Shown piece after piece: positions 35,099-48,200 of a stretch of 64,000 nt of DNA. Source of the stretch: Pampus argenteus (Eukaryota > Chordata > Actinopteri > Scombriformes > Stromateidae); the NCBI GenBank assembly GCA_036937835.1, contig CM072879.1, positions 5,742,001 to 5,806,000 of the forward strand, given 5' to 3'. The notes beneath the pieces were generated by a model, which ran no database searches, was not told the origin of the DNA, and worked only from the letters and a program-made list of their open reading frames with translations. A program made the position numbers and the translations under genes. Positions within the stretch are counted from its first letter, which is position 1. The number at the start of each line of letters is the position of its first letter.

Positions 35099-35637
35099 TT
35101 TTCTTCTAGGAGTTGTAAAGTTGTAATTAAACGGACTTTAAAAGTACCTGTATCCACTATGTATCATAAGAAAATCCACTGCACACTCAAGAAAAGAGAT
35201 TATGAGATAATTCTTCTGAATCACATACTCATAAATATTCATTGACAATTTAATATAGCGAGACATCAAAGCGTCATTGACCAAGGTCAGTATAATAGAG
35301 AGGTGTGTGTGTGTGTGTGTATGAGGGAGGAGGAAAGAGCATTACAGTTGTAACGTTTCAAAAGCTTAACTGTTCTTCAGACAGGAAGTAACATCTCTAA
35401 TATAGTTCTACCCCAGTTCTGTCAGCCAACACTCTGCCTGCGCGCCGTCTTGCAGATATGCTACATCTCATAACATAAAGCATCAACAAAAACTGTCAAG
35501 TGGCGGTTGTAAGGAATTGAAATCAAAACCAGAGCTACTGTAGTCTGCTTCATTATCTATAAATAACACAATCTAAAATTCTCTATCTGTGCACATCAGC
35601 TTCTCGGCGAAGTCTCTGTTGGTGACACTACACTTAC

Positions 35638-35756
35638 TTTAGGAAACTGCTTGACTGGTATTAAAACTTTCTGTCCCAGTTTCATGTTCTTGTTGATGAC
35701 GACATCGATGAACTTCTCCTCTTCCTTCCCCTCGTCTTTCTGAATTTTTTCAATCT
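35638..35756 (-). CDS. khdrbs3: KHDRBS3 exon 2: QUA1 to start of KH domain
   Basis: This 119-nt exon has acceptor TTTGCAG and donor GTAAGTG. It starts with two bases that complete a Glu codon begun in exon 1, then reads EIEKIQKDEG and continues through FIDVVINKNMKLGQKVLIPV to KQFPK. It supplies the end of the QUA1 dimerisation region and the first beta strand of the KH domain. It aligns without gaps to the KHDRBS3 family segment between the N-terminal MAEK region and the KH core, and it ends in phase 0 so that KQFPK joins FNFVGK of exon 3. The VLIPVKQFPK stretch with Phe is typical of KHDRBS3; KHDRBS2 has Tyr there. Confidence 0.95.
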
Positions 35757-36179
35757 CTGCAAACAGGGAAGAAGAAAAGTCAATGAGTCAGTGTTGACGC
35801 GCAGGTCAAGAAAATTGAACACGTATGATCATAAAAAGGCCAATGTTTTTTCTCCCTAGGGGGGACCGAAACTATAACGGCCATCTTCATTATCGATAGT
35901 CACAGCGTAAAAAGATGATCTAAAGAGATTACCCCAATAAACGTATTCACTTCCTTCCCCAAGAGTGCGATGAGAAGCTGAGAAGCATGTAACTGTCTGA
36001 AACCACAAACTGTCATTTTTACATTTGAGATACAATGTGTTATTTTAGAGCTTTAACATGTTTTAGAACCTCGTAGAGAGCCAGGGTAGTCCGTCTGTAT
36101 ACTAGGCTACGCTAATCAGATGCTACCTCCAGCTTCATATTAAATTAGAGCCGAAAAAGAAAATAAATGGCAAAAGTAA

Positions 36180-36460
36180 TTGAATTAAAAGTCAGTCATT
36201 TCAGAAATTTTTTTTTCAAGCAAAGACATTAAACATTCTTTGGTTGCAGCTTCTGAAATGGGAGGATATTCTGCTCACCGCTGCGTTCTTGAATATCTTT
36301 GGGGTTTTGGTTGGACAAAACAAGCAATCAACGACACAGCTTTGGGCTCAAATGTGCTGGACAATTTTTCGCTATAAAAAAAAACCAACCCAAAAAACAT
36401 TTTATTTTATTAATGATTAATTAATAATGGAAAAAATAATTAGTTACAGCCCTGTACTTA
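36180..36460 (+). repeat. ATCGATTAGTTG-family repeat, plus copy
   Basis: The landmarks TTTCAAGCAAAGACATTAAA, GGTTGCAGCTTCTGAAATG, GAATATCTTTGGGGTTTTGG, GGACAAAACAAG and AATTAGTTACAGCCCTG occur in family order. It lies near the start of intron 1, 0.4 kb upstream of exon 2 in transcript terms. Confidence 0.65.
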
Positions 36461-37136
36461 ATGCACAAATATATGATTGGTATTAATCATCTCATCTCAC
36501 TTTTCAGAAAGAAAGCAAATATGAAACTTTCCCCAAACTTTTTTTTGGTTTAATATGCTACAGCATACGATGTCAGGAGCTAATTCCTGATTTACAATTA
36601 TATATAACAAAGAAAAGCATCATATTTGTTGAGCTGGAACCAGCAAATCTGCTCAACCCTTCTTAGACTGAAGTAAACGCACCCTAACAACACTATTTTT
36701 TTTATTTTTTTATTGATAATAAATGTCAGGTCTCCTCAGCATCAGGCTTTGTAATTGGAGCAGAGATACCAATTTACTTGCACAGACACTACATGTACCA
36801 GAGTCCCTTTCATGTCCCTTATTAAATAGTTAAAAAACGATGGGGAGGACACTGGAGCTTGCACCTCCAGGCTTGCAAAAATATCGGCTGTCACGCTTCT
36901 TCTTTTGGGAGAGGTAGACTTTGATGTATTTGGAGACGTAACCTTGAACGTTTAATCAGATGGATAACATCTATGTTTCAGTGCCAGGAAAATGGTTTTT
37001 GCAGAGAGGGCAGCTGAGAGGTGCGGGGGTGTTATGGCAAAGACTGGAGGCTAAAAGCCCAGCAGGGGGGAAAGGGTGAGGCAGAGGATGAACTCCATCG
37101 CAGATTTATTTCTTGTGTGCAAAAATGATTTTTAAA

Positions 37137-37163
37137 TGGTGGTGGTGGTGGTGGTGGTGGGGG
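37137..37163. repeat. (GGT)n trinucleotide microsatellite
   Basis: About eight GGT units followed by a G run. The poly-valine ORF here is a translated repeat. Confidence 0.95.
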
Positions 37164-38599
37164 GTTACAGCGGAGCGAGCATGATGCTTCAGCTTCTCAG
37201 TTCACGGAAGGTCAGTTTAGAATCAGATGTGACGCTGATTAGATTCAAACAAATAAGCTACAATCTGACAACATGTTCACATGCTCAAACACTATACATT
37301 TATATATACTATATGCCCATATTTCAATTACACTGGGTCAGAAGTGAGACAAGCATATCAGCATTGCAAGCTAGAAACTTAAAAGGCAATTGTGATTTCT
37401 CGACGTAGCGCCGCAGCATTACATTTTCTGAAAGTAATTAAAACCTTTGATATGAGCTTTAACAAGGATAAAAGAAGTATCAGTAAGATGGAGATATCTT
37501 TAAGCTTCAGTTTATCCCAAAGGGCGCAGAGAGTGCACACGTTCTGAGAAAAGACAACATTAATATTAATGCATCGCCTAGCAACATGCCAAGACAGAGT
37601 TTCCTCCATCTACGAGGCGTGGAAGGAGGAAACTTCAGGCTCTGATGTATTGGGAGATTATGACTGAGATTGTGTTTCAACTGCAAATCATTAATTTTTC
37701 TTTCTTTTTTTTTCTTTTCTTCTCAAGCTCGCAGCAGTTTTTGTTTTCCAGCTCGCTCACAAAGAAGAATCTAGCATTTTAAAAGTCCATACAGACACAA
37801 ACAGAGCACGGCAATCAATCAGCAGGTGTAATAAGCAGCCAGAGTGCAGCTTCAAATGAGCTCGCCCTCTGAACACTGGTGACACAGAATCAGCTAGTGA
37901 GAATTTACTAACCACGGTAATGTCAACAGATCTTGTTTGTGCCGCAGTTTATGAGGGAGAAAATGTGGCAACGTGAACTGAGAGCCACCTCCATCTCCGA
38001 GTCATTAACAAGTGTTCAAAAGAAGGAGATTTCGACATGCATCACTGACACAAGCACAATGTGCCTGCAATTTTCCTTTTTCTTTCCTGCCAGCTCTATG
38101 AGACTGTTCTCAGACTGCAAATGGATAGTGAATAGCGTGATATTGTAATCTGGCAGTTCTGAGAGGCACAACACAAACCTTTAGTGAATCAGAGAAATGC
38201 TGCGACTCACTGTGAAATATCACCAGAGATACAAAGTCTCTCTTCCTTGATTGTTACAGTCGATGTTCTGTATGCTCCTCTACCACTCGGCAACAATGTT
38301 GTGAAGTCATGTAAAGAACAAGAAGGAATTCGGCGGGTTAATACAGTTTTAAAAGCCAACGTGTCTCGACTGCTCGGAGAACCAAATGAAATGAATAAAT
38401 AATTATTGAATTTAAAAGATTTTCTTAAGATACTGTATGTTCTGTTTGACCCTATGGGCTCTGGAGGAGCAACGTGGCCTATATAGTGTTGAATATCTAT
38501 ATAAATATATATATTCCTTGATGTTGCTGAAACATGTCGGCCTTTCTTACTTCTAAAGAGCATCTTTTTCATTTGTGAGGATCCAAAATGGTTTTGCCT

Positions 38600-38980
38600 G
38601 ACCATCACTTTTGTTCAAACTGAAATATCTCAATACTATTGGATGGATTGCCATGAAATTTGGTACCTACGTGGATGCTTTGGACATTCAGTGCCAGTGA
38701 CTTTTGGTGATCTGACATTTTTTGTTGATCGACTTTGACATTTGGGGTTTTGAAATGTCTCAACAACTTTTGGATCAATTGCCATGAAATTGTACATACA
38801 TTCATGTTTCCATCATTAGGTCCGATTTGCCCATACTTGTACTTACTAATCAGTAAATGTTAGCATGCTAAAGTAAGATGGTAAACAAAAAAAACAAACA
38901 AAAAAACAATCAACATGTTAGCATATAAGCATGGTATCATGTAGGTCAACACCACTGTGACTAAGTACAACCTCAAGTAA
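38600..38980 (-). repeat. Dispersed teleost repeat, copy 2 (opposite orientation)
   Basis: It has the same family landmarks as 10085-10640 in reverse order: GGATTGCCATGAAATTTGGT, a second GCCATGAAATTG, then GTTAGCATGCTAA and ACATGTTAGCAT. It lies in KHDRBS3 intron 1. Confidence 0.65.
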
Positions 38981-41159
38981 GTAGTGGGGTGTGAGTAACC
39001 ACTATTATCCTTTTCATTTTGATTTTAATAACTAACATTTTGGAACCTAAGAAATCTAAGTTATTTTAAAAAAAGACCCTTTTTTATATCTTAATTAAAG
39101 GCATTAAAAAGAATTCAGTGGTTCTTCAGTAATAAGAAAAACCAACATGTTTCTGCAGCAACAGCCCTCATCAGGGGAACAAGATGTTCATACATATTCA
39201 GCAATATATAGGCCAAGTGTCTCCTCACGAGCCCATAGACCAGATAGTCAAACAGAGTGAAGCATAACTTAAGGAAATCTTTAAAATTCAATATTTTGTT
39301 CATTCATTCCATTTGGGTCTCGGAGAAGCTGAGACACACATTGGTTTTAAAAGCTGAATTTCATTCTTCACGTAGCTCCATAAGTCTACATCACCGGTGA
39401 ATGGTAGATGAGTAGAATGAAGCACAGAAAACATAACAAACATAAATGAGACTTTTGTAGCTTCAGTGATAATTCTCAATTACTCTTTGGGTTTTAAAGT
39501 GCTTCCTAACACTTTCTTTTGAAGGTTCGTTGCTGTCTCTTAGTCAGACTGTTGATATATCTTGCTTAGTCGGACTTCTTGTCGGGGACATCGGTGTGCT
39601 CTGAGATCTCAGCAGTCAAATACAGTATGACGTCTTATTACAGATCGGAGTTGAAGATACGAAGGTAGGACCCATGTTGTGAGAAAAATGGAATTCATCC
39701 TTATAAGCAGAGAGCTCTAGCAGCACCCCACTTTTTATACCAGCATACGGTTGTCCCTGTGCTCTTCTTGTTTAAGGTTGTTTAAGGATTCTCCTGCATG
39801 AAACATGGCAATTCTACAGCTTTTGCACACATGTTTTTAAAATATATAAAATGCATCCACTTAAGTGACGACACCCCCCCACAACGGTACACCATCCCAG
39901 CTGTCTGCTTTTCTATTAGAAATGGATTCACTTCCCATTTAAAATTCATAAAGCTGGGTAGATTTTGCGGAATTATGCATGGCTTCAGCCGCGCGCTGGA
40001 GAGTTGAGTTGGTGACAGAGTCAATTGGGTCAATAATTCTACCGATTTCATGTTGAGGGCTGAGATACATCGTAAATACAGAACCTGGACACAGGTTGTA
40101 CCCATCCTGTTACCGGACAAGACAAGAGGGGAGATTGACAATTCATAGGAACATATGTCACTTTGTTACACATGTAATTGTTCCTCATTCTGACCTGAAT
40201 TCAAACAGAATGCACCATTTCTAATAACATTACATATGTTTCAATCTGCCTAAACCAGGAAGTGAGGCCGCAATGTGCAATCAATAGATCCAGAAAAAGG
40301 GAAAGTCATGTTCTTACATTCACCCAGATCATACCGTACGATATCCCAGAATGCACCAGGTGAAACACAGAGAACACCATTCTATTGAAGTGTACCCTGT
40401 TAGCCACATGCATATCGGTGTTGACATGCACTGATATGCATGTAGCTAATGGTTTTTATGCTATTCCACAAATCAACAGTTGGTAAGAAAGAGAGAAAGT
40501 CTGCTTATAATGTTTTGGTGACAAAGACGCATGTAAACGTAATGACTGACTGATGATTAATTGACTAATCATTGCAGATCGAGAATACACACTTTACAGG
40601 GCTGGATATTTTGATCCCAAAGTAATTCAGTAGCAAGTAGTATTGAAACTTTTCCAGTCAAACAAAATACCTGCATTTGATACTTTCTGTACCCACATCT
40701 AGAAGAGAATGAATACTTGTATGGTTTTGATCGCAGCCAATCACCGGTGGTGTAGTTTAGTATACGTATCTGCATCCTGAACCTTAAAATGTCCCAGCAG
40801 GACGGGCACACTGCCTAAATAACACTTCATTGTACAGTTTTGTACAGTATTTAATAAACATTTCATTTCATTTGAACAAGTTCAAAATGCATTAAAAATT
40901 GTATTTATTTATTTATTCATTTTTTCCACTTCCTTTTTCATTTCCCCATAACTGATTACCAATCATAACAAAGCGGAACAAGCCAGTGTTGCCTTAATTT
41001 AAATGTAAGAAATAACATTGGGTCAGCAGTTTTCAAATAAGGCAGTCCGGACACCTTCAGTGGTGCCACTTTGGTAAACAGTTCACAGTTAACAAATATA
41101 ATGAGAAGTACATTCTCCCCCCACGGTGTATGCACTGATTCAAACACTAATTATACAAG

Positions 41160-41190
41160 AGCTCCCAGTGTCTTTGTAACACTGGGAGCT
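41160..41190. repeat. Perfect 12-bp inverted repeat with 7-nt loop
   Basis: AGCTCCCAGTGT at 41160-41171 pairs fully with ACACTGGGAGCT at 41179-41190 across a 7-nt loop. Three more pairs (one G:U) extend the stem outward, and a run of T follows. It lies in intron 1; function unknown. Confidence 0.9.
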
Positions 41191-42164
41191 TTTTTATGCT
41201 GTGATGGAAAGCTGTGGCTGAGTCTAAGGTAGCATGGAAATGAATGAAAAACCCAACTGCTGTTTCCTTAACAGAGCGAGAAGAGCCACGTAAACCCATA
41301 TCTCGGTTCAATTGAGCAGAACTGACTGTTCTTTGAAATTAATTGTATATAGAAAAGTGTGTTTCATGCCACAGTTGCTTATGTTAGTGGCTCAACCTAC
41401 AGGTATTTATCTAACAGTGGTATTTATATAACTGCGCTGTCCCCCCCGGCAATGTATGCTTCGCACAGAAACCTTTTAGCTGCAGTAAAGACAGGCTGCC
41501 AAGAATTACATCAGCCTTAATGTATGTATTAATAATCATTTTGGTCTGAAATAATAATAATAATAATAAAAAAAAACACATTTGACATTTCAATTAAGCA
41601 ACATGGTATGTTTGATATAAAAGTGATATGCGTTGATTTACATTTATTATCTATAAATGATATTGCCTGCATTCCTAATCATTACATCTCTTTGTTATTC
41701 ATTTGTTGTTGGTTTTTTTTTTAATGAATATTTGCACCGCACCGCATTTCACCACTACACATACAGGATGCACCTGCATAGAAAAGCTTAGCTCCCAGCG
41801 TGTTTCCTTGCGTAAATAATTGAATTGAAAATTGGAAGACGGTGAGTTCCTCTTCTGCTCCAGCAATAAAAAAACATATCTTGTCTAAATAGCACAACGG
41901 TAGTTTATTGGCAGCTTTCCACCGCTTCTTTTATGCGGCTGATGCTGTATATGTTGCCGTCTGCTGCAGACAGACTCATTATTTTGTTGTTTTGCAATTA
42001 TGAGTCAAATGAATGAAATGCTCGAACCGGAATGTCACATCATTATTCTCATTTTTTCCAGTTTCTATCTACCGGTATATGCTTGTATAAGACATAATGA
42101 AAGGACACTGAGGTTATCACAGAAGTAGAAGTAGTTCAAGCTAAATGTACATATAGAAAACAAA

Positions 42165-42205
42165 CAATCGATAAATCGATAATGAAAATAATTGTTAGCC
42201 GCGGC
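42165..42205 (+). repeat. Short ATCGATTAGTTG-family fragment
   Basis: ATCGATAAATCGATAATG followed by AAAATAATTGTTAG matches the terminal part of the family. Confidence 0.45.
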
Positions 42206-45200
42206 GTTGCTATGAAGAGACGTTTTCACCAGTGGGTTTCACGCTATTCTGCTTATCGTCAGTCGGTGGTGGTAAAGTGCCAACAAGCACAGCAAATGCA
42301 CCAACAAAGGTAGTGAAAAGGAAAATTGCTAGTTAGTACATACAGACGAAAACATACAAAATCAGCTTCGAAAAATGTTTTGTGAGGAAGGAAATGCATT
42401 CAGCATGTTTGTCACACTTTGAGGATACCAACACAAGATGCATTTTGGTGAGAAATACTGAATGTAATTTTTTTTTTTTTCTTCTCTTTCTTCACAACGG
42501 AGTTAACGGAGTTTTTGAGTGTTGAACTCCATAGTTACTATATTATAATGACTGTGGAGGTCTCTTCCGACATGAAGTTTTCATGGGCTTGAAATGCATC
42601 TCAAATACACTGCCAGTTCATTTTAAGTGATTGTACTATAGCTAAAATACAGCGATTATTCTGAATATAAATAACCTTATTACTGCTGTCAAAATGACAA
42701 CGACAACAGTGAAATCCTTAGTCATTCTAGGCAGAACATATCCGTGTCCTCATCCATGTCTACAACTTAAATATAAATTGTATTTGCATATGAAAATTGA
42801 AATTTGGATGACTACCATTCCCTAGTCTCAATAAATTAGGACAAACTAGGCCTCTTTAGTGATTGTTTATGTTGTTTCTAGACTAGAGTGACTACCCAGG
42901 GTTTCAGGCAGTACGGTCAGTGCCAGAAACAGTTTGCCCCACACACATTTCATGTGTGCTACCAGTGTGACCACACACATTTAGCGTGAATCATGGTGTC
43001 AAGGCTGTGACCCTTGAAAGAGAAACGTTAACGCTCACAAAAAAAAAAAAAAAAAAAAAAGAAAGCCTCGACTCGCCCCTGTCCTAAAATCTCAATTTCA
43101 CTCTGGCTCCTCCATTGCCTTGACAAGGTCAGGCTGGCAGCAGGAATTCGTCTCGCCCCCTAATCTGGAGATTACATTCTCAGCGGCCGGGCAAGGCCCT
43201 CCCTCCTTCGCTTCCCTTTCTGCCTCTCTCCCTGCAACCCTGCCAGCCTGGCTCTCAACTGCGAGGTAACGAGCCAAGACCCGCTTACAGTGTAGAGATA
43301 ATGTCCACGGATTAAGACAGAGAGCCCCTCGAGTGGTGCCTCTTTCATTTCAGCGTCCAGCCTGTGAAGCATCATAAATACATCCAGCCAGTCGGGGACT
43401 CCATTCTGTGGATCCCTGTGGAAGTCAAACTCTGTCTAGTGGAAGTGTATAGTAGCATATGATCTTAAGCCGCCAAACTCAGTGGTAATGGATACAGCAT
43501 TAGACAAACAGAAAAGAACATTTTCTCTTGCCACCCTCAGGGGGTGAGTCATACATTTAAAAGAGTTGAATAAGAACCTTGAAGTTCCCTAAAGATGCCC
43601 TTGGGTAGTGGGGTATTTCAAAGTGCACAAGCTTGTTTTTTTTAAGGGTTCAACTCCTCTGCTACAGGCGTCCACCCTGTGTAATGTCACTCCATATACT
43701 TTATGTGTTTGATTATCAGTATGATAGTTGCAGGGTGCATTTATCTTGGCACCTGTTCATTTAAAAAGCTACTTACACAGAGAATATTAAGGTGTTCTCA
43801 ACCTGCCAGGATTTTGTGTTACAAATTTGCCCTCATCCATGAAATCATGAGCAGCTGCATTATACAGCAAGGCGTAATAGGTGGAGGTTTTCTAGGGTAA
43901 GACATCAATTGTTAAGTGTCCTGGAAGAATCCAGCAGTTACATTCGTTGTCTGCAGTATCCCCAGAGGTCACAAAAAGGTGTACAATTGAATTGAATAGA
44001 GTCAAAAAGAGAGAGAGAATCATTTTTAAGAAGATACTAAGTTAACTACACTGACTATGAGCAAGCCAACAACGCGCTAAAATGCATAAATGTATAATTT
44101 GTGTCCTTAAACAGTCTCGTCTGCATGATAACTGAAAGAGAACAAAAGAAGAGAAACGAAAAGAAAAAGACGATGCGTTTGTGTGAGCATCTCTTTTTAA
44201 CCATAATCCCACTGGACGTACCTACCTCCTGCTTCTCAGATGATAAAGATGTGAGTGCAAACATTGAAAATAATAAGTCTATGATCTGATAAAGTTATCA
44301 TATTCAATAAAGCAGACTTTAAACATGTCCACCAATGCAAGTTTGAGTTTGTTTGTTTGAGTGGAAACGATTACTACTTAATCATAAAAAAAAATTAAAA
44401 GTAATTGAGCTGACTCAGCTCCTTGCTACAAAAGTGTTAAGTGTATATATGAATCTTATAATAGGATACATTTATAACTTGCTGAGTATGCTATATGTAC
44501 TCTATAGTAGATGTAGGTTCCAGCAAACATTATAGAACAGTCAGAACTTTAGCCAAAAAAATAAAAAATCCTGAATATGAAATGAGTTTGAATTCCCTAA
44601 AACATCTTATATAGGTTAATATTATTCCTCCATACATAATTCAAAATATTTCTCATCATAAAATATTCTGTTTTCTTACAATAGATGAGACAACAGCAAA
44701 CTGCTCTGAAGTTCCCAACTGAAACAAACTCGTGTTTTGCAATTGAGGGTTTTCAGATCTTTAAAAAGAAATTAAAGACACAGTAAACCACTGAACCACT
44801 ACAGAAGACTGATTTCCATTGATAAGGTATTTCCATCATGACGTGTGCATACATGAAAACGTCTAGTAGCTTTTATATCAACCGAGGCAGATTAATTATA
44901 CGTGTCTGTTACATGGGCAAAACATCAAGGTCTCTTTAAGTACATATCTGCCAGGGTAGCATATAGGGAGTTACTAATGTTAAAGTAGGACTTTAAAAAG
45001 GCAAACTAGACTCCCCAAATCCCCAAATGATTTGATACAGTAAAAATAGATACAGGTACTGCTACAGTAAAAAAAAAAAAAGGGACTACTGATGGTGTCC
45101 CAAACAGCTATGAAATCCCACACGGACAGAAAATGATAGCGATAGCCTCGAGCATCAGTATTGGCGAAATGGTGAACAAAAATACATTTGAAAGTGTTTG

Positions 45201-48200
45201 AAAGGCCACGCTTGCACCAGGAGCGTTTAGCGAACACAATAGCTACATTCTACGCTAGCCAGGCAGGCGGCAACATTAGCTTGAGCTAAAAAAAAACGCT
45301 GCGTAACGTCTTGCAAAACGGGCACAAAAGTCGAGCACAAAATGTTCCCGTCTGCGGCTTTACAGAAGCATGACAGCTCAGTGATAAGACACGAGCGGAC
45401 AAGTAACATCCTGAAGACGACAGCTGGAAGTAAACGTGATGAGTTCAGGGTACAGCTGGGATGCATTTGCAAACAAATAATGGACATAAACTGAATAAAT
45501 AACGTGCAGAGACAACGTATACTACTACTACATTATCGCAGGGTCTTTTTTTTTATTTTTATGCATTTGTGGTTAAGTTAGATCCTCCATTACAGTACAT
45601 CAGAGGTGGACCACATGAGTGGCTGAGATCGGATACTTGACAACAGGCCTGTATGATGCCAATATATTGGTCTAACACGTGAAGACACCCATTTACTGTT
45701 CTCTGCTCAGATTACAGTTTAGATGAATCACTGTCTTTCTTTAGCAATCTACAGTACCAGGGAGCCAATGCAATGCTTTTTCTTCATTAGGCTATCTGCA
45801 GACCACTGTGTACAACAAAAAACACAGCAAGCAAGCCCCGATGAATGCATGTCCTGAATGAATAGAGAGGATGGCGCAGCATAGATAAATCATAGAAAAC
45901 ATGTATTAAATAACAATAAATCATCCGTCTTAAACTTGTTTTGTTGTTTTGTTGTATTTTTTCTTTTTTTTCTTTTTGGTGGACCTCAACATTAAAAAGA
46001 GCCGCGGCCACTTTATCCCACAATTAACATGAGCTGATGTTTATCGGTTCGACATCCCTTTCGCCTAATGAAGTTTCCCATAAAACTGTCATTAGGCTGT
46101 GAAAAGGATGGCAGGAACGGGGAGGGGAGGCGGATTTAAAGGATGAAAATGAAAACTGTGCAGCTTAATGTACATCATTATCTGGGACTCATCTCAGGCT
46201 GCATTATCAAAATACACTGAATCATCATAACTCATAATGACCAGACCACCTTCATTTTTTTATTTCAATTACTCACCGTGTGTCAATTAAAACTGCAGAC
46301 AGAATGCTTGAAAGCGTGCGAGCGCCTCTTAAAAGCATCCTTGCACTGGTTTGGATTTACATATTTCTGGTAGACAGAGAAATTCCTTTCCATACCAAGC
46401 ATTAAACGGTGCATGGGTGGTTATGGTATTATCAGATGCATATTACTTTCTAACATTTTCCAATATGGTTTTCAGCATCGCTTGTCCTCTGATCCCAACA
46501 AGCTCAGTCGATCCTTGTTCCTAACCGAGCAAAATCAATTAGATTGCAGTTCGTCCCCTTTTTCATGGTAGTGAGCATCAAACAATATGAGAACAAAAAA
46601 AAAAAAAAAAAAAAAGATCAATATTGCTAATTTAATAAGGCACTTGATGTTCTCCAGCAGAGATACACTCATTTCTACACAGAGATAGAGACGGTGTCTG
46701 GCATCAGCTGCGTAGGCTGGCAAAGACTCGCTGGATCAGCTCGACAAACACATCCTCTGTTGTTTTATTACAACAGATTATCTGACAGTTGTATTTTAGA
46801 TTAATGGTCGATGCCGCTGAGCACACGATCGCACAGTAGACATACAAGTCCTAAACCTGTCCATCTATCCTATTGATTTAAACCCATTAGACTCTAACTG
46901 TTAGTACACAGCAAAAAAAAAAAGGTGCGTGTTATAAATGTTTTTCATTGTATTTTCTCATAAAACATGAATGCGAATCCAACGTTCGCACTGGTTTATT
47001 CATCGCAGGTGAACTTGCATCGTTATTCACAGGTGTTTGTTTTTGTTTTGTTTTTTTAATAAAAAAAAAGGAGACAAATTGGAGTTGCTGGTATTTTAAC
47101 ATTTCTTTAAAGAAGATTGAATGCATTTCAGTGGGCAGAAACCAGCATCCCAGCACCCGGTGTAAATAATAACAGCACTGCACCTATTCACAACATACTA
47201 CTCAGCATGTGATAACAGTTGTAAAATATCTTGTGTGGTTTTGAATGGAGCTTTCAAGGAAAATGACCCTGATGACAGCATACGTGTTATTTTTAAGCCT
47301 GCATTTCAAACTATGGGTGCGTAGTTAAAAAATATATAATAAATAATAAAAAAATATGAGCCCTTCATTTATTTATGAGATATGCTATTGAGATTTTTGG
47401 AGCTTGATTTAGCATATTTAGGCCTCTGCTGCTTTGACTTTGACCCTTACTTTTAGGAAGTGCAACACTAAACCATTGCAATGCTTCCTCAGCAATGACC
47501 GAAAACCTTCGTAAAAAGGCAAAACGAAGCACTGTTGCTACTCCATGGTAACACACAAACTAACATTAATTATGTAAATTAGAAAAGTAAAATTTTAATT
47601 AGTATTAATTATTAAACACATACATTATACAGTAATATAAATTTCAAACATTACACAGTAAGGACCCTTTGGGAAAAAGAAAAAAGGAAAAAAAGAAAGG
47701 TTATTTAGATTCCACAAAAGAAAAGTGTGCCACAAAAAAAAAAAGCTAAATTCTTGCATCATTTCCTGCTCTGGAGGTGTTCTCTCTGCTTCCACTGCAG
47801 CATCAAGAAATAAGCAGAGGCTGGTGCACACATAAAGTATGATGTACTGCAGGACAACACGCTGACTCGAACTGCTACAGCAATGTGCCACAAATGTAAG
47901 CTTGATGGGTTTTATCACGAATAGAATACAGCTGGCTCATTCACAGAGTGAACGCCAGTCATTCACATTGACACTATGTGTAGCTTGTAGCTAGCCGGCA
48001 TGTGATTGGCTGCTATGTAAGGGATAATGTATATGACACGCTCGCTGTTATTCCACAGCTGCTTACTGAAGGGATCGATAATTGGACACAAAACATTGAT
48101 TTCGAGATGATTTTTTATTGCTTTTGGCTAAAAAAAAATAAATAATAAAAATAGGATAAATTCTAGAACTGTATCCATAGAAACGTAAACTCTGTAGCTT

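Larger units (their letters stand above)
27237..35637 (-). other. khdrbs3: KHDRBS3 intron 2
   Basis: This is an 8.4-kb intron. It contains dispersed teleost repeats at about 30775-31240, 33180-33330 (minus) and 34665-34970, a (CA)n tract at 34089-34111, a (TA)n tract at 35069-35094 and a short GT run near 35304-35320. No other exon is supported. Confidence 0.8.

Noticed and set aside
46035..46060. GGTTCGACATCC resembling a Pol III B box
   Set aside because: Spacing is off by one base and no A box lies upstream.
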